Assembly (NCBI GenBank): GCA_008828725.1
Contig: MEHQ01001746.1
Coordinates: 721,675-785,674, forward strand
Length of the DNA: 64,000 nt
Reading direction: 5' to 3'
Source of the DNA: Saccharina japonica
Taxonomy: Eukaryota > Sar > Phaeophyceae > Laminariales > Laminariaceae
In this document: positions 22,761-34,613 of the stretch, one piece after another
How positions within the stretch are numbered: position 1 is the stretch's first letter
Layout: every line of letters begins with the position of its first letter
Notes under the pieces: model-generated
What the model was told of the DNA's origin: nothing
The model's input: the letters and a program-made list of their open reading frames with translations, nothing else
Database searches by the model: none
Translations under genes and position numbers: made by a program

Positions 22761-23329
22761 ACTTGTTCGCTTGCAAGTGCTGCTACTGTGTTCCAAATAT
22801 ATATGCAAGGTTCCCCTCAGGGACGTGCCTAGGGCAGTGACGCACCATACATAATGCGATATTGTATCCTACGCATGCATATGATACGGTAGTACGACGT
22901 TATGAAGTATCTTCATATTACCGCATCTACTTACTTTAAACACCAAAAATACTTGGAAGTGTGTGGAACCAATATTTTTGATCGAACCGTTTTTATAGAT
23001 TTTCTTAACGATTCGGCCAAGCAACATATCTTGTTTTGTCTATGAATTTTACTGATGTCTTTGTTGTGGAACCCAAAGTTAGGAATGTCTCTCGCGCGAT
23101 AAACCGAAGACCCCCGACAACATAAAAACGTTTGAAATAACTCCACTCGTGCCACACTGAACACACACTCGTGACACACACGCGTCGCAAACGAGACACA
23201 CCGCACACACTAGGGAAAAAGCAGTACAGCAGTTGTAGTATGAAAAAATATGTAGATGCAGCGTGATAGAAAATAATCCTCCAAAGAAGGGGGCGGAAGT
23301 CTCGACCGCACGGAAATAACCGACTTGGT

Positions 23330-24070
23330 TTTTGTGAGGAAGGTTGAAAATGACTTTATTGCAGTATAGTGGATCGAAGTTGACTTGTTTTTTTGGTGAT
23401 GGTCAAAATCCAATGGGTTAAGTGGGACAATCAAAATTGACTTGCGTTTGGTCTGCGAGCCGAACATGACTTGTTTCTAGTGTGGGTTTTTATCGACTTC
23501 GTTTACGCGTGAGTGGCCGAAAATGCCTGAGGTTTGGTGTGCGGATCGAAATTGACTTGATTTTGTGTGCGTGGACGAAATCTACTTGATTTCAGAGTAG
23601 GCCGAATACTACTTAGTTAGTGTGTGGGGTATAGGCTTCTACTCGGTTTAGTGTAGGTGTCGAAACTGACTTGGTATTGAAGTGGGGGTCACTATTAATT
23701 TAGATTTAGGGTCTGGATGGAAAGTAAAGGACTTTTTGTGGTGGAACGGAAAATACCCGATTATACTGTGGGACCGAATTTGACTTGGTTTTAGTGTACG
23801 GGCACTAGTATTGACTTGGGTTTCGAAGCGGGGGTCCAAATTGAATCGATTTCAGTGTTAAGGTCGAAATTGTCTTGGTTCTATGTGGGGGATCGAACTG
23901 GTACTTTGTGTTGGGTTGGAAATTGGCTGGTTTTGGTGTGGACGGTCGAAATTGACTTTTTTTTCTGACAGGGCCGAAAATGACTTGGTTTTCGTGGGGG
24001 ATCGAAGTTTAAATGCTTTTTGTCCGCGGGTCGAAAAATACTTCTTCACCTTGGTGTGCGGGGAGAAAAT
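23330..24070. repeat. Degenerate minisatellite, unit about 30-38 bp
   Basis: A variable unit of the form GTGGGGGTCGAAATTGACTT, then GGTTTT, recurs about twenty times with substitutions and length changes. The complementary strand shows long frames rich in Lys, Ser and Thr that are artefacts of the repeat. No gene is proposed. Confidence 0.65.
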
Positions 24071-24379
24071 ATGCACCGTACATCGGTACACCCTGACCCG
24101 CTATTCGAACGACGCCCGAGATGACGAGATTTGGAAGACATCCAGTGTGTGCAGCGCTTTACCCTATATCGACTGTGAATCTGCTGCACAGCGACAGCAC
24201 CATCAGCCGTGTGTTGGAGATGTGGCAGGATGAATGTACTACGCCACACCAGGGCCCGCCAGCTCTACAGCAGTACTACGTTGTACTTTGTCTTTAGTGA
24301 GATAGTTATTGTCTGAGGCATTCTTCCGCTCCAGAGTGTTTTGGAGCCCGTCTAGTGACCACGGACTATATTTTCTGCG

Positions 24380-25370
24380 ATCAATTCATGTGAGAACAAC
24401 AACAAACAGATGGCAGGGTCCGATGAAAACAACAACTACATAGTACCGTATAGGAGGACGCCACAGCAATGCAGAGCGGACCAAATTACCACACGAGCGT
24501 GACGTTGCTTCCCGCTCTGCTGGCGGGGGGCAGGCGTGTATAGCGTTGTAGCCAGCGGATCGTAGCATGCATTCTGCACTGCTCGTGTGTGCTGTCTGTG
24601 GTGTCTGGGGTACCCACGTACATAATAAATAAATAAAAAACATGGAAAAGCAAAGGTAAAACATAAAACAGACATGAATTGCAGTCTTGAGCTCACGACT
24701 TGGAAACAAAAAAATATTCATCGTAACCAAATCACCCATATTACCAAATATCCATATTGTTATTTTTATGGGCGTGCGCGTGCAATATGCGTGACACACC
24801 GCACATACACAGACAGCAGCAGAAGATGAGAGGTAAAGATGACTGATGATGGATCGCAGCCTCCGATAAAGCAACCAAAGCTATAGCCACAGCAGTACAC
24901 GGTGGACCTGCCACATGCACGTGATGTTGCCTGCTGCTGTTTGTGCTGCTGGGTGGGGATGACACGTGTTGCTTGTGTTTTCTGCATGTTATCTGATGTA
25001 AAGAATTTTGGTGGTGAGCTTGAGGCAAGAACCGGAAACACATATGAAATACAAGGACAGTTGACGTACTCATGAGTAGAACAAACGGTCATTACATTTC
25101 GGTCCAAAGTGGGCCAGGATCTGTCACACACACAGCAGCAGCAAATAAAGGTAGGTACGTGGCAGACTACGGAGCGCAGCCTTCGAGGAAACAACTACCC
25201 AGACCAGTACAGCCCAGATGGATGTGCCACTCACGTACGGTGTTTGCTGCTGCTGCCTGTGGGCAGCAGCGTTGTAGAACCGTCCTCTGTGCGTGTTGTC
25301 TGTTGTTCATCTGGTACATGTCTCTGGGCTGTGTGCACGAGAGAGAAAAAACAGACAAAATCTAACCAGT
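24380..25370. repeat. Diverged tandem duplication of mixed-complexity sequence
   Basis: Blocks near 24,770-24,900 and 25,110-25,210 share an order of landmarks: a CAGCAGCAG tract, then CGCAGCCTCCG or CGCAGCCTTCG, then AAGCAACCA or AAACAACTA. A third, weaker block lies at 24,390-24,720. GCTGCTG/CAGCAG tracts end each block. No coding region is recognised. Confidence 0.35.
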
Positions 25371-25928
25371 GTGATACGTACTTACGTACAAAATAAGGCG
25401 TCATGCAGAGAACCCAGGAAGTCGTCTCATTCACTCCTGCCGGAATGGAAACACTTGAAACTCCGGCCACTCAAGCTAAAGTGCTCGTGTCGAGTCCAAA
25501 CTTCGATCAACGCGTCCGGACGGGCTTCCGGTGTTGGCGTACTTGGTGTTATGCCGAAAAGTGCTTGTCCGAGGAGATATGTTCGATATATGACGAAACT
25601 CTCAAAAGCATACATACACATACCAGGTATATATTTGTTTCTCGCGACCATAATATACATATATTGCTTTCTTCATTTCCGACTATGCGCCTAGTGAAAG
25701 GTGCTCGGCTATAACTATCTTTCCGACGGGAGTCCTTGAAAACGAGATTTTTCATGTGCAGACCGAGGGTGGTCGAATTTTTTTTTTTCGACACCTCACG
25801 TCAAATTGTTCAACTTTTACGTTTTGACAGGGGGGGGGGGTACCTGAGACCATCCCCTCCCTCTACGCCTACACAAAACCTATATAAAACTGAACACAGG
25901 GGACGGTAGAGGGCCGTCCCCCCCCCCA

Positions 25929-26318
25929 GTGCTTGATACAAGGCCTTTCATACTACTACAATACCAGGGGCGGCCGCAGGCCTATGAGCTGCAGCTGCGT
26001 AGAGAGGCAGCGACTGCAGCAGGAGAGTCGAGGGAGAGTAGTGAGCGGTACAAAGGAGCTATGAGCTCGATCGAAGGTGGACCAGAAGGTCCCGAAGAGC
26101 CGTGGGATCCACAGGCTTGGATGGATAAGCATTGCCTGAAGAAGGTCGCGACGGACGGGGCCTCTGTATCAGTCCAGTCAAATCTAGGAAGTGGTCGACG
26201 CCTTGATGCCCTATACTCGCCCTGCCCTATATCGTATACTTCGAGTATACGAGTACCTGGTATATCTGGTATCATAATACTCGTATATACCGGTACGTAC
26301 CTGTGGTACCTCATATAA
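25929..26318 (+). CDS. Uncharacterised open frame, possible exon or gene fragment
   Basis: The frame is open for 129 codons without an ATG at its left end; the first in-frame ATG is near 26,060. The first 85 residues have a balanced, soluble composition (for example GGPEGPEEPWDPQAWMDKHC), unlike neighbouring low-complexity frames. The last 40 run into a palindromic TATACGAGTA-rich sequence and look non-coding. A possible TATA-like CTATATAAAA lies near 25,880. No family is recognised; it could be an exon, a relic or chance. Confidence 0.25.
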   Translation: MLDTRPFILLQYQGRPQAYELQLRREAATAAGESRESSERYKGAMSSIEGGPEGPEEPWDPQAWMDKHCLKKVATDGASVSVQSNLGSGRRLDALYSPCPISYTSSIRVPGISGIIILVYTGTYLWYLI

Positions 26319-27050
26319 CCATGTTGCCTTGCCTTACCACCGAGGTGCAGCAGCATGCTTGCTCGCACAGGTGAATCTTGGTACTACAGCAGCAAGCAGT
26401 ACTCGTAGCGCTTCCCGCAGCTACAGCAGTCGAACATTGCAAGCCGTTGCTTCGTGTGTTTCTGGGTGGGGACTTGGATGCCGTATTTAGACGAGCCACG
26501 GATGTATTCATACTGGTGTGGGTAGACCCTTTTACTCACAATCTCGTGCTACTATATCTCGGTAGCACTACTTGCACGAGTAATTGCCCCGGTCTGCCCT
26601 ACGTAGCGGTACTACAGTAGTATTAATAGTACCTCCTTAATACTGCACTGCTGCTGTACGTGCGGAGAATATTTATTTTTGACCGGCGCTACAGCAGTAT
26701 AACCTGGTAGAACACTGCGAATCGTTGCTCGGGTTGTTTCATGTTGGTTCTGTGTGGGGACGTGAGCGCCGTGTTGCACGAACCACCTGGTACGAGTAGA
26801 CAATCTTACTGCTTCTGTAAATATTATCCTGTACCTATCTGTCGGAGATGTGATGTTACTCGTACGTTATTTGACTTGTTGCGAGGGTTTGCATATGCCC
26901 GGTACTAGCTGTTACACAAAAACATACACCGACACTGACCGACACACCCTGCTGGATACACCGGATACACCACCAGTATGCACAAGGTATATTCGTACAC
27001 GAAAAAAAAAAAAAAAAAGTGGTAACTTTTTTTTTTCGGCCTCTGGGGCA
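26319..27050. other. Gene-free interval
   Basis: No gene is seen. It ends with a run of about 18 A (27,002-27,019) followed within a few bases by a run of T, directly left of the second dispersed-repeat copy. Confidence 0.4.
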
Positions 27051-27258
27051 GACAGACGAGCAGACAGACAAACCTCAATATTAAGGATTCTTTAAATAAA
27101 GCCACGCTGCGGCAGCTTTCAGAACTGTTTTTTGTCCGTTTGTGTCCGTTCGCGACCAGGGGGGTACACCCCCACAGGCACGTACCCAATCCATTAGGAA
27201 GAGCATCTATTGATGCTTCGAAGGGCTGCGCCCTTCTCAGCATCAATATCTCCTCATT
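27051..27258. repeat. Dispersed repeat with terminal hairpin, copy 2
   Basis: This copy is nearly identical to 1-210 apart from a few substitutions and a one-base deletion after the hairpin. It ends at the same TATCTCCTCATTA boundary and is preceded by A and T homopolymer runs. The hairpin is complete. Confidence 0.8.
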
Positions 27259-27594
27259 ATTACCGTAACATTTGGTGAAGGGAACACATTCATTGTTTCA
27301 ATTATCGAATCGATATTTGAGGGTTAAGCGATGTGCTTCCTGCGCAGATACCCTTGGTTATCGGCCCAGGTCCTGCAGTGGGTTGTTCTGGAAAAATGAG
27401 AATGCCACCCATTGTTTCTATAGGTATTACAGGTGCCAGCGCGTAACATAGGTGGTGAAATGTTGCGCTGGCGCATCGTTTTATCGTGGGTCCCGTTTTT
27501 TTACCACGTACCGAAGGCATGGTGCGGCTTGCCGCACCATGCATTTCCTGAGCCGCACCTTTTTTTCGGCGTACGCGAAAACAAATGTGCGGGT

Positions 27595-27636
27595 GCTTTT
27601 TCGCCTGTGCCTCAGGCGAACCACAGGCGAAAAAGC
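27595..27636. other. Perfect 15-bp stem hairpin
   Basis: GCTTTTTCGCCTGTG (27,595-27,609) and CACAGGCGAAAAAGC (27,622-27,636) are exact reverse complements around a 12-nt loop. A second palindrome, GTGCGGCTTGCCGCAC, lies about 60 bp upstream. The surrounding 27,260-27,820 has overlapping open frames on both strands (longest 27,452-27,814 plus) without a recognisable product. Confidence 0.7.
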
Positions 27637-27829
27637 GATTGTTTTTCTTGGAGCATTTTTTGTATTGATCTCGTCTGAGAGGCTTGATTTGGGGCTGGTT
27701 TCTTCTTTTGGCATAGCGTACTTGACTTCCTTTGATGGATTAAATTGGAACTGTTGCCGTTTTCCCCTGGATGAGAACGAAGCAGGCCACACACAACTTA
27801 ACCGAGGGGATTAGACGGCACCTTTCGGT

Positions 27830-28980
27830 GGGTAGCGGTAAACATACCTCATGCGGAAAGTGGAGTCCAAGTACCTCATCGAGGTACTTCATACTTGAAC
27901 GTATCTCCAGACTAAAACCACCTACTATATAATACCTGTACAAGTACATATACTTATCGTGCAAGGTGCCAGGTGCTACCTAGAGCAGTTTATTTAGTAT
28001 CTTAATGCACTCATATATACACTCTCGTGCTACTGCTGTTGTTGCATCTCTCGCAATCGTATTACACGTACATATCGTGAAAGGTGGTAGGTGACGAAGG
28101 ATAGAGCATTTGCTTATACTTATATGTGCATACAAAACGTACGAGTAAACACAACTAGAGACGGGTAATAGCAAGCCGGGTAATACTCGCGAGTAACCGC
28201 GTAATTAGCAAATGGGATCGCCCACTGAATGCATTCACAAATACAGAGGGTTCAAGGCTAAGGGGGCTGGCGCCTCCCGCTTATTTTTATTGACTTTACG
28301 CACACACAAAGAGTGTGCAGGCGTTTTGAGGCTGACGCCGCCCGCTAGTTGGTTTATGCACACATGCACACAATAGTGGGTGCCAGGTGCTATGATATGG
28401 GGCTGGTGCTGTGGTGCTGTCAATCAAAAGTTACAACTCAAATCAAGCGGGTGGTGTCTACTCCAAGTACCTTGCATTTACTATGTGTGCATGAACCACA
28501 GTTAAGCGGGCGGCGTCACGGCCTCAAAACCCCTGGACCCTCTGTGTGTGCGTAAAGTCGATACTAATAAGCGGGAGGCGTCAGGCCTATAACCCTGGCA
28601 CCCTCTGTGCGTGTGGATATATACATTCCGCAGGCGGTCTCGTTTGGCAATTACGTGGGTACTTGCGAGTAGTACCCGGTTTGCATACCCATCGTCTCTA
28701 TTGTTAGTGTTTACTCGTACGCTATTAATAGTACTTGTATGTGTACAAAAAAAAATATTTTCTCTACCATACGAAGTAGCACCTACCAAGCACCATCTGT
28801 ATGAGGTACAACAACAACAGTATTAGCACGAGAGTGCATATGAGTGCATGTAAAGTGGCGGACCACGCCAACACATGCCGCGCCGTGAACTGCGTTTGAA
28901 ACCCTACCAGGGACCTGGTATGATTTTAGTCTGGAGGTACGTGCACTCCACGTACCCCATGAGGTACATAACCGCCACCC
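27830..28980. mobile_element. Foldback element 1 with long terminal inverted repeats
   Basis: The first about 330 bp pair with the last about 380 bp in inverse orientation. Landmarks shared by both arms in order are the GGGTGGCGG-type end, ACCTCATG, CTCCAGACTAAAA, GCACTCATAT, CTCTCGTGCTA, TGTTGTTG and ACGAGTAAACAC. The centre holds units of about 60 bp with AAGCGGGAGGCGTCA and CACCCTCTGTGTGTGCG in both orientations. There is no protein. It belongs to the same family as 29,012-30,765. Confidence 0.75.
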
Positions 28981-29011
28981 CATTTTGGGTAAACTGACGA
29001 GCACTTCGATA

Positions 29012-30765
29012 GGGTGGCGGTATACGAACCTCATGGGGATCGTATTGTGAACGTGCCTCACTATTACTCTTGGTGGGGTTTCAAATGCAGTCTACGGTAT
29101 GTTATGTGTTCTCGTGGCCCGTCACTCTACATACACTCATATATACTCTCTCTCGTGCTACTGTTGTTGTTGTACCTCATATTTATACATATCGTGCAAG
29201 GTAGAGAGGTGCTACTACGTAGAGCACATATTCAATTTTACACATATAAAGAGAGGCGACCAGGAGAGGGGGGGGGGGGGGCGGGGGGGGCCGGACTGTT
29301 ACCGTTTTCGGGGAAGGCAGAAACGAAATGGTAGATCGTGTGGCCAGATATCGGCTCGACTAGTCCTTGAATTCTATTATTTGTTTCCTGTTGATGTGTT
29401 CACTGGGGGGGGCGCGGCAGAGGTAGTATCGACTCTTGACACCGTTTTTGTTTTTAGAGTGGGAATGAGATGTCAGAAGGTGTGACATGGTCCCCGTATC
29501 AGTTTTTATAGCAGAGACAGGAACTTGTTGTTACCATCGCCTTGAGCTTGCCTTGAGAACTATTTTTCTCTTTTCCTCTCTCGTGTCTTCTTTCTTGCTT
29601 TTTTTGCCTTGTTTCTTCCTTTGTTTCCACCCTATGCCGGTCTCTCTCTCTTTTTTCGTGTTGCCTCGCCCGTGCAGCAGTTATCTGTTCCTCTTGGGCA
29701 CGTGTGCTTTTCGTCTAGGGGCGCTTCTGTCTCCCTGCGTCATTTGTATTCTGTTTAATTTCAGAACTTGTTTTTTATTTGTCTTTTTGTTCTTATCTTT
29801 TGGTCCGGCTCGCGTCGCTGTGTTCTCGTACCCGGTACGTTACGCATCTCACTTGCTTTACCCATTAATTTGCGTATATTTTTTTTTTGGTTTTTCTCTG
29901 TTTTACAGTCTGTGATCACGGAATTTGTATCTCTCTAGGATTGGGAATCAGGACAGGCACTGGGTGTACTGATGTGGTTGAGTAGAAAGAACGGGCTTAA
30001 TGTGAAGACAACAACAACAACAACAGTATATACGAGTAAACACTCCCAATAATATAGGCACATAGGGTTTAAGGATTATGGCGCTGACGACTCCCGTTTA
30101 TTATAATCGACTTAACGCACACACAGGGGGTGCCGAGGTTTTGAGGCTGTGACGCCGCCCGCTTAACTGTGGTTTATGCACACATAGTAAAAACAAGGTA
30201 TTTGGAGTAGACGCCACCCGCTTGGTTATCTCCGTAACGTTTGCTTGACAGCACCACAGCACCGGCCCCATATCATAGTACCTTGCAACCACTATGATGT
30301 GTATGTGTGCAAAAGTCAACTAAGCGGGCGGCGTCAGCCTCTAAACCCCTGCACTCTTTCTTTGTGTGTGCTTAAAGTCAACAATAATAAGCGGGAGGCG
30401 TCACAGCCTCAAAACCTCGGCACCCTCTGTGTGTGCGTGAAGTCGATCATAATAAGCGGGAGTTGTCAGCCCCATAATCCTTATACCCTATGTGCCTATA
30501 TTATTGGGAGTGTTTACTCGTACTCTTATGTGTACAAATTGAATATGTGCTCTACGTAGTAGCACCTCTCTACCTTGCACGATATGTATAAATATGAGGT
30601 ACAACAACAGTAGCACGAGAGAGAGTATATATGAGTGTATGTAGAGTGACGGGCCACGAGAACACATAACATACCGTAGACTGCATTTTAAACCCCCCCA
30701 CCAAGAATAATAATGGTGAGGTACGTTCACAAAACGATCCCCATGAGGTTCGTATACCGCCACCC
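29012..30765. mobile_element. Foldback element 2, interrupted by an insertion
   Basis: The left arm 29,012-29,255 and right arm about 30,510-30,765 are inverted copies with near-perfect ends (GGGTGGCGGTATACGAACCT). The centre again has GCGGGAGGCGTCA units in both orientations (30,040-30,480). Between the left arm and the centre lies unrelated sequence (about 29,260-30,000): a G-run and a long pyrimidine-rich tract, probably a later insertion. Only 31 bp separate this element from foldback element 1. Confidence 0.75.
29480..29930. other. Pyrimidine-rich tract inside foldback element 2
   Basis: The plus strand is strongly C/T-biased, opening a 142-codon hydrophobic frame (29,487-29,915) made mostly of Phe, Leu, Ser and Cys. 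The composition follows from the tract, so a membrane protein is not called. It resembles in style the 61,900-62,370 tract beside the LINE relic, and could be a retroelement 3' UTR. Confidence 0.4.
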
Positions 30766-32995
30766 GCCTATAGCGCTTGTAATGCGGGGCCGCACCACGG
30801 CCTCCACCTCGTAGTGCTCTGCGCGCAACATGAGCCGGACGCCAATTTTACGCCCTGGTCAGCCTTGATAACTACTGCTGTAACACCAGTTTCCCCCCAG
30901 CTACTCGTACCACTTTATTGTAGGGCCACCAGGTAGAGCTGGTCTCGAACCCGCCATGCTACCCACCTGGTGTCCTCCTTCTAGCAAGCTTATCCTCAAA
31001 AGCCGAAGTCATGACGAAAATCTATAAGGCTAGACTCTTCCGCCAGTTGTTATTTGATGGGCTCTCAGTCTAGCGACACGCGGACATCCTGTGAGAAAGA
31101 CATCCATTTATTTGCTCGCCTATCTATCAATAATGTTGCTTTACGGACCACAGCACCTACTCATACATCGAAATACTGGTTGCACTGTTGGTCGTCTTCT
31201 TCAAACTCACCGTTTGAGAGGGGCCGAAATCAAATTTAGGCACCAGACGACTGTTGCTCCTGTGGTCGGCTTTAGACCTTCGTGTTTCTGTGGTCTCTGC
31301 AGAGAGCACGGAACTCTTGTCTGTCCCCCATCCCCTGGACACAACGCCTCTGAGTTTTACACAAAACTAATATACGACTGACGCGCTCCTTCAGGCTACG
31401 TACAGCGAGTCTACTCGACACTAGGTAGCGTGTGGTGCCGTCTCCGTCTCTCTTGGCTGGCGAGTGTACAGAAGGCGAGCCGCAGTGCAGGCAAAGTTTC
31501 GGGCTTGCTCCTTCTACCGGATATTCGTAGAGCGAAACAGGTGAGGCTCGTATTGGGGCTTGTTTTGCAGGCACGAGATACGTACGTACAGCGGTACAGC
31601 AGTACAAATACGTGTGTCATGCGTACCAGAGGCATCGAGGGTAGGTATTTACCAAGTCCATGGTATTTGGCTCCTTTTCATGGGCCTGATTATGCTCTGC
31701 GGAGGTGTATAGCATTCCTTTTCTTGCGTGGCACGGCTAATAGGCGTGGTAGAGGAACACCTCACGGGGCTTTTGTCAACAAAAGGTTTTGAGCCGTTTC
31801 GGTCGATTTTGGCACGCAAAATATAGGGGGAACTTTGGCACAGCAAGCTATCGCCAGTTTGTGTGGTGTAAAGGCAAAGCATGACTGCACGACATATTTT
31901 GTCACTACGACTCTTGTTGTCCTTTCGATTGGCGGCAGGGGACGCCCTGCAGCTGTGCCGCAGTTTATGCCCCCCTTATCTAAGAAATGATTACGAGCAT
32001 TATGATCTTGTACCAGTACGAATCTGTCCGTTAATGTCAGTACCATCTTGTTCATTTCGTGAAACAAGCGTTGCTATAGTTACGGCCCTAATGGTACGTA
32101 CTGCTTAATTGCGCAGTACAAGAACGGTGGAATGAGGAGCGTGACAGACGCCTTCAAGTGGTCAAACTCCTAACTGCATTAAGCTACTGCGTTGTTGGCG
32201 GTTCTTCTCTTTTTGCTGTGTTCCTACAATAATCAATCGTGATTGATTGGATCGTTTTTTTTAAAGCGATTTGTGTCAGCACAGAAACCTTTTTTTTAGT
32301 GACCGGCAAGTAGTTGATGGGTGTGCGTGGTGGGTGAGAGAGTTACTGGGTGGGTTGGTTGGTCCCTGGGCTGGTAGTCCCACCATCGCCAACACCACCC
32401 ACCAACATTTCTTGTTAAGCGATGCGTGTCAGCGCAACAACCTTGTACAGTGGTTATTAAGTGGATCGCTGGGCTGTGTGTGTTGGTGCATTATTATATG
32501 GAAACGACGAAAACTGGCAGGGCATCATGTATGTATGTGTACTACTACAATGCTGTGTACTGGGCAGGTCAAATACGTACGTAGGTGCAGGTATAATAAT
32601 AAAAAGAAAAATGGTACAATGGTTCCAAGATCAAGTTATCGTAAAAAAATGAAACAAAATTATCATGTATATGTGTACTATTAATACTACTCTGTGTACT
32701 GGGCAGGTCACATATTGGAATAATATTATATTACCGAAAATGCGAAAAAAAAAAACTGGTACCATAATGACGAACTGAGCAGGTACAGCAGCAGCTAGTA
32801 CAATGCAAAGAAAAGTTCGAGTATAAAAAAAAAGGAGAAAAAAAGAGGTCGTGTTCTTTTGTGCCCGGTTAGTATACTATACAGCAAGCTGTGCACTCGT
32901 TGCACAGAAACAGCCGTACTACCAGGTATATCGAAGCACGGCGGTGGTACGTACCACCAGCCACCACGAGCAACAAGCTTCTCGTGCTCCTGTTG
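30766..32995. other. Gene-free interval
   Basis: No recognised gene. Modest open frames at 31,054-31,390 and 31,430-31,792 have no identifiable domain. The interval contains short GTAC palindromes and A-runs. Confidence 0.4.
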
Positions 32996-33570
32996 CTCGG
33001 CTGGTGTTTGTGGTGTTTGTGGTGTTTGGGTGGTGGTGATGGTTGCTGGTATTACTGTCCTTTTGCCGTGGTGTTGCTGGTGGTGGTACCTGCGTTTTCG
33101 AGAGAGGAGAGCACAACAAGGCAAGCCACACCATCACACCACCACACCACATGCTGCCACCACACCAACACCACCAGGACAGGGCTATTGCACGACTACT
33201 GTGCATCTTCCATATAGCTATTAGGTGGTAGTGGCGGTGCGGGTGGTGATGGTAGTGATGGTGTTTGGTGGTGGTGGTGGTGGTGCTGGTTGCTAATCGG
33301 TGTGTGTGTGTGATGATGCTCTTCCTCTTCCCCTCCGATCATCGTCAAGCTTGACACAATCACGATCGATCATCACCATCACCACCTACCTGCTGCAGCC
33401 ACCACCACCACCCAACACCATCACCACCTGCTGCAGCTACCATCACCATCAAGCCTGGGAAGCTTCTATATAGCTGGTAGTGTGATGGTGGTAGCGGTGG
33501 TGTGGTGGTGGTGGTGATGGTGGGGCGGGGATGGTGGTGGGATGGGGGGTTTGGTGTGTTCGCCGGTGGT
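32996..33570. repeat. TGG/CCA microsatellite region
   Basis: Interrupted runs of TGGTGG, TGGTGA and their complements (CACCACCAC, CATCACCATCACC) alternate strand along the block. His-rich and Val/Trp-rich frames across it are low-complexity artefacts. Confidence 0.8.
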
Positions 33571-34051
33571 GATGCGGGAAAGCTTCCATGTTGCAGCTAT
33601 TATATGTAACAAATCTGTGTGTGTGTTCTCACTTTTCAACCCTTGACAGCCTTGACATGCCGTGACTGTCACCAAACAACTAGTTTTTAGTGTGGAACAC
33701 TCCACCCTACACCCTTGACAGCGCATGTTTTGCCTTGCTTGACACGTCTCCCGACATGTTTGCTTGAGAGTTGCCGGTGATGATGCTCATCGTTGCTATA
33801 TACTACTGCTATTAATAGTTTGCTCTACTGCCGAGAAATCCCAGTGACACAATTTGGCACTGGCAACAGTTTAGGGCAGTCACTACCGCCTAGCTCTCCG
33901 ATCTCGGCACGGCTTTCGACACGAATAGCACAGGACGGTCGGCACAAATAGCGGGCCTCTATCAGTCCCGAGCGTGTCTGAATCGGTTGAGTGTACGCGT
34001 CGCGCGCCAAAAAAAAGCAAAGCGAACGAAGTGCAGACGAAGTGCGAGGGA

Positions 34052-34247
34052 CAGACAAACCTCAATATTAAGCTTTCGTTAAATAAAGCCACGCTGCGGC
34101 AGCTTTCAGAACTGTTTTTTGTCCGTTTGTGTCCGTTCGCGACCAGGGGGGTACACCCCCACGGGCACATACCCAACCCATTAGGAAGAGCATCTATTGA
34201 TGCTTCGAAGGGCTAGCGCCCTTCTCCGCATCAAATATCTCCTCATT
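34052..34247. repeat. Dispersed repeat with terminal hairpin, copy 3
   Basis: This copy matches copies 1 and 2 from ACAGACAAACCTC onward and ends at the same TATCTCCTCATTA boundary. The hairpin carries a one-base loop insertion and one stem change (CCGCATCAA). The sequence left of 34,052 differs from the other copies. Confidence 0.75.
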
Positions 34248-34570
34248 AAAACTTGTTCCATGAACAAAGGGAAAAGTGATTACTGTACGCAAACGATGAC
34301 AACAACAACAACAGGGATGTACTTGAGCTACAGGATCACTGCCCTCTCTCCTGGGTGCGGAAAACCACACTGACTGCTGCTGGTTTTTCCTGCCTGTAGC
34401 AGAAGCAGTAGCAGCGAGTCACACACTAAGTTGGATCATCGATGATAACAAAAAATATGCCAACACCGCAGCTCGAACAGTAGAGCGAGAAAGCGGTGCG
34501 TGGCGGTTTAGGTAGACGGTGCCGACCGTAGGCACGTAGGTATTGCTGTCCTTCCGGGCTATGAAAATTG

Positions 34571-34575
34571 CACTG

Positions 34576-34612
<37 letters not shown>

Positions 34613-34613
34613 A
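34571..34613. repeat. (CTG)n microsatellite
   Basis: An almost perfect CTG run of about 14 units. Poly-Leu, poly-Ala or poly-Ser frames here are artefacts. The flanks 34,250-35,270 hold no recognised gene. Confidence 0.85.

Noticed and set aside
29487..29915. 142-aa hydrophobic membrane protein
   Set aside because: The frame is a by-product of a C/T-rich tract, has no conserved motif and lies inside an inserted block in a foldback element. The same reasoning applies to 61,923-62,369.
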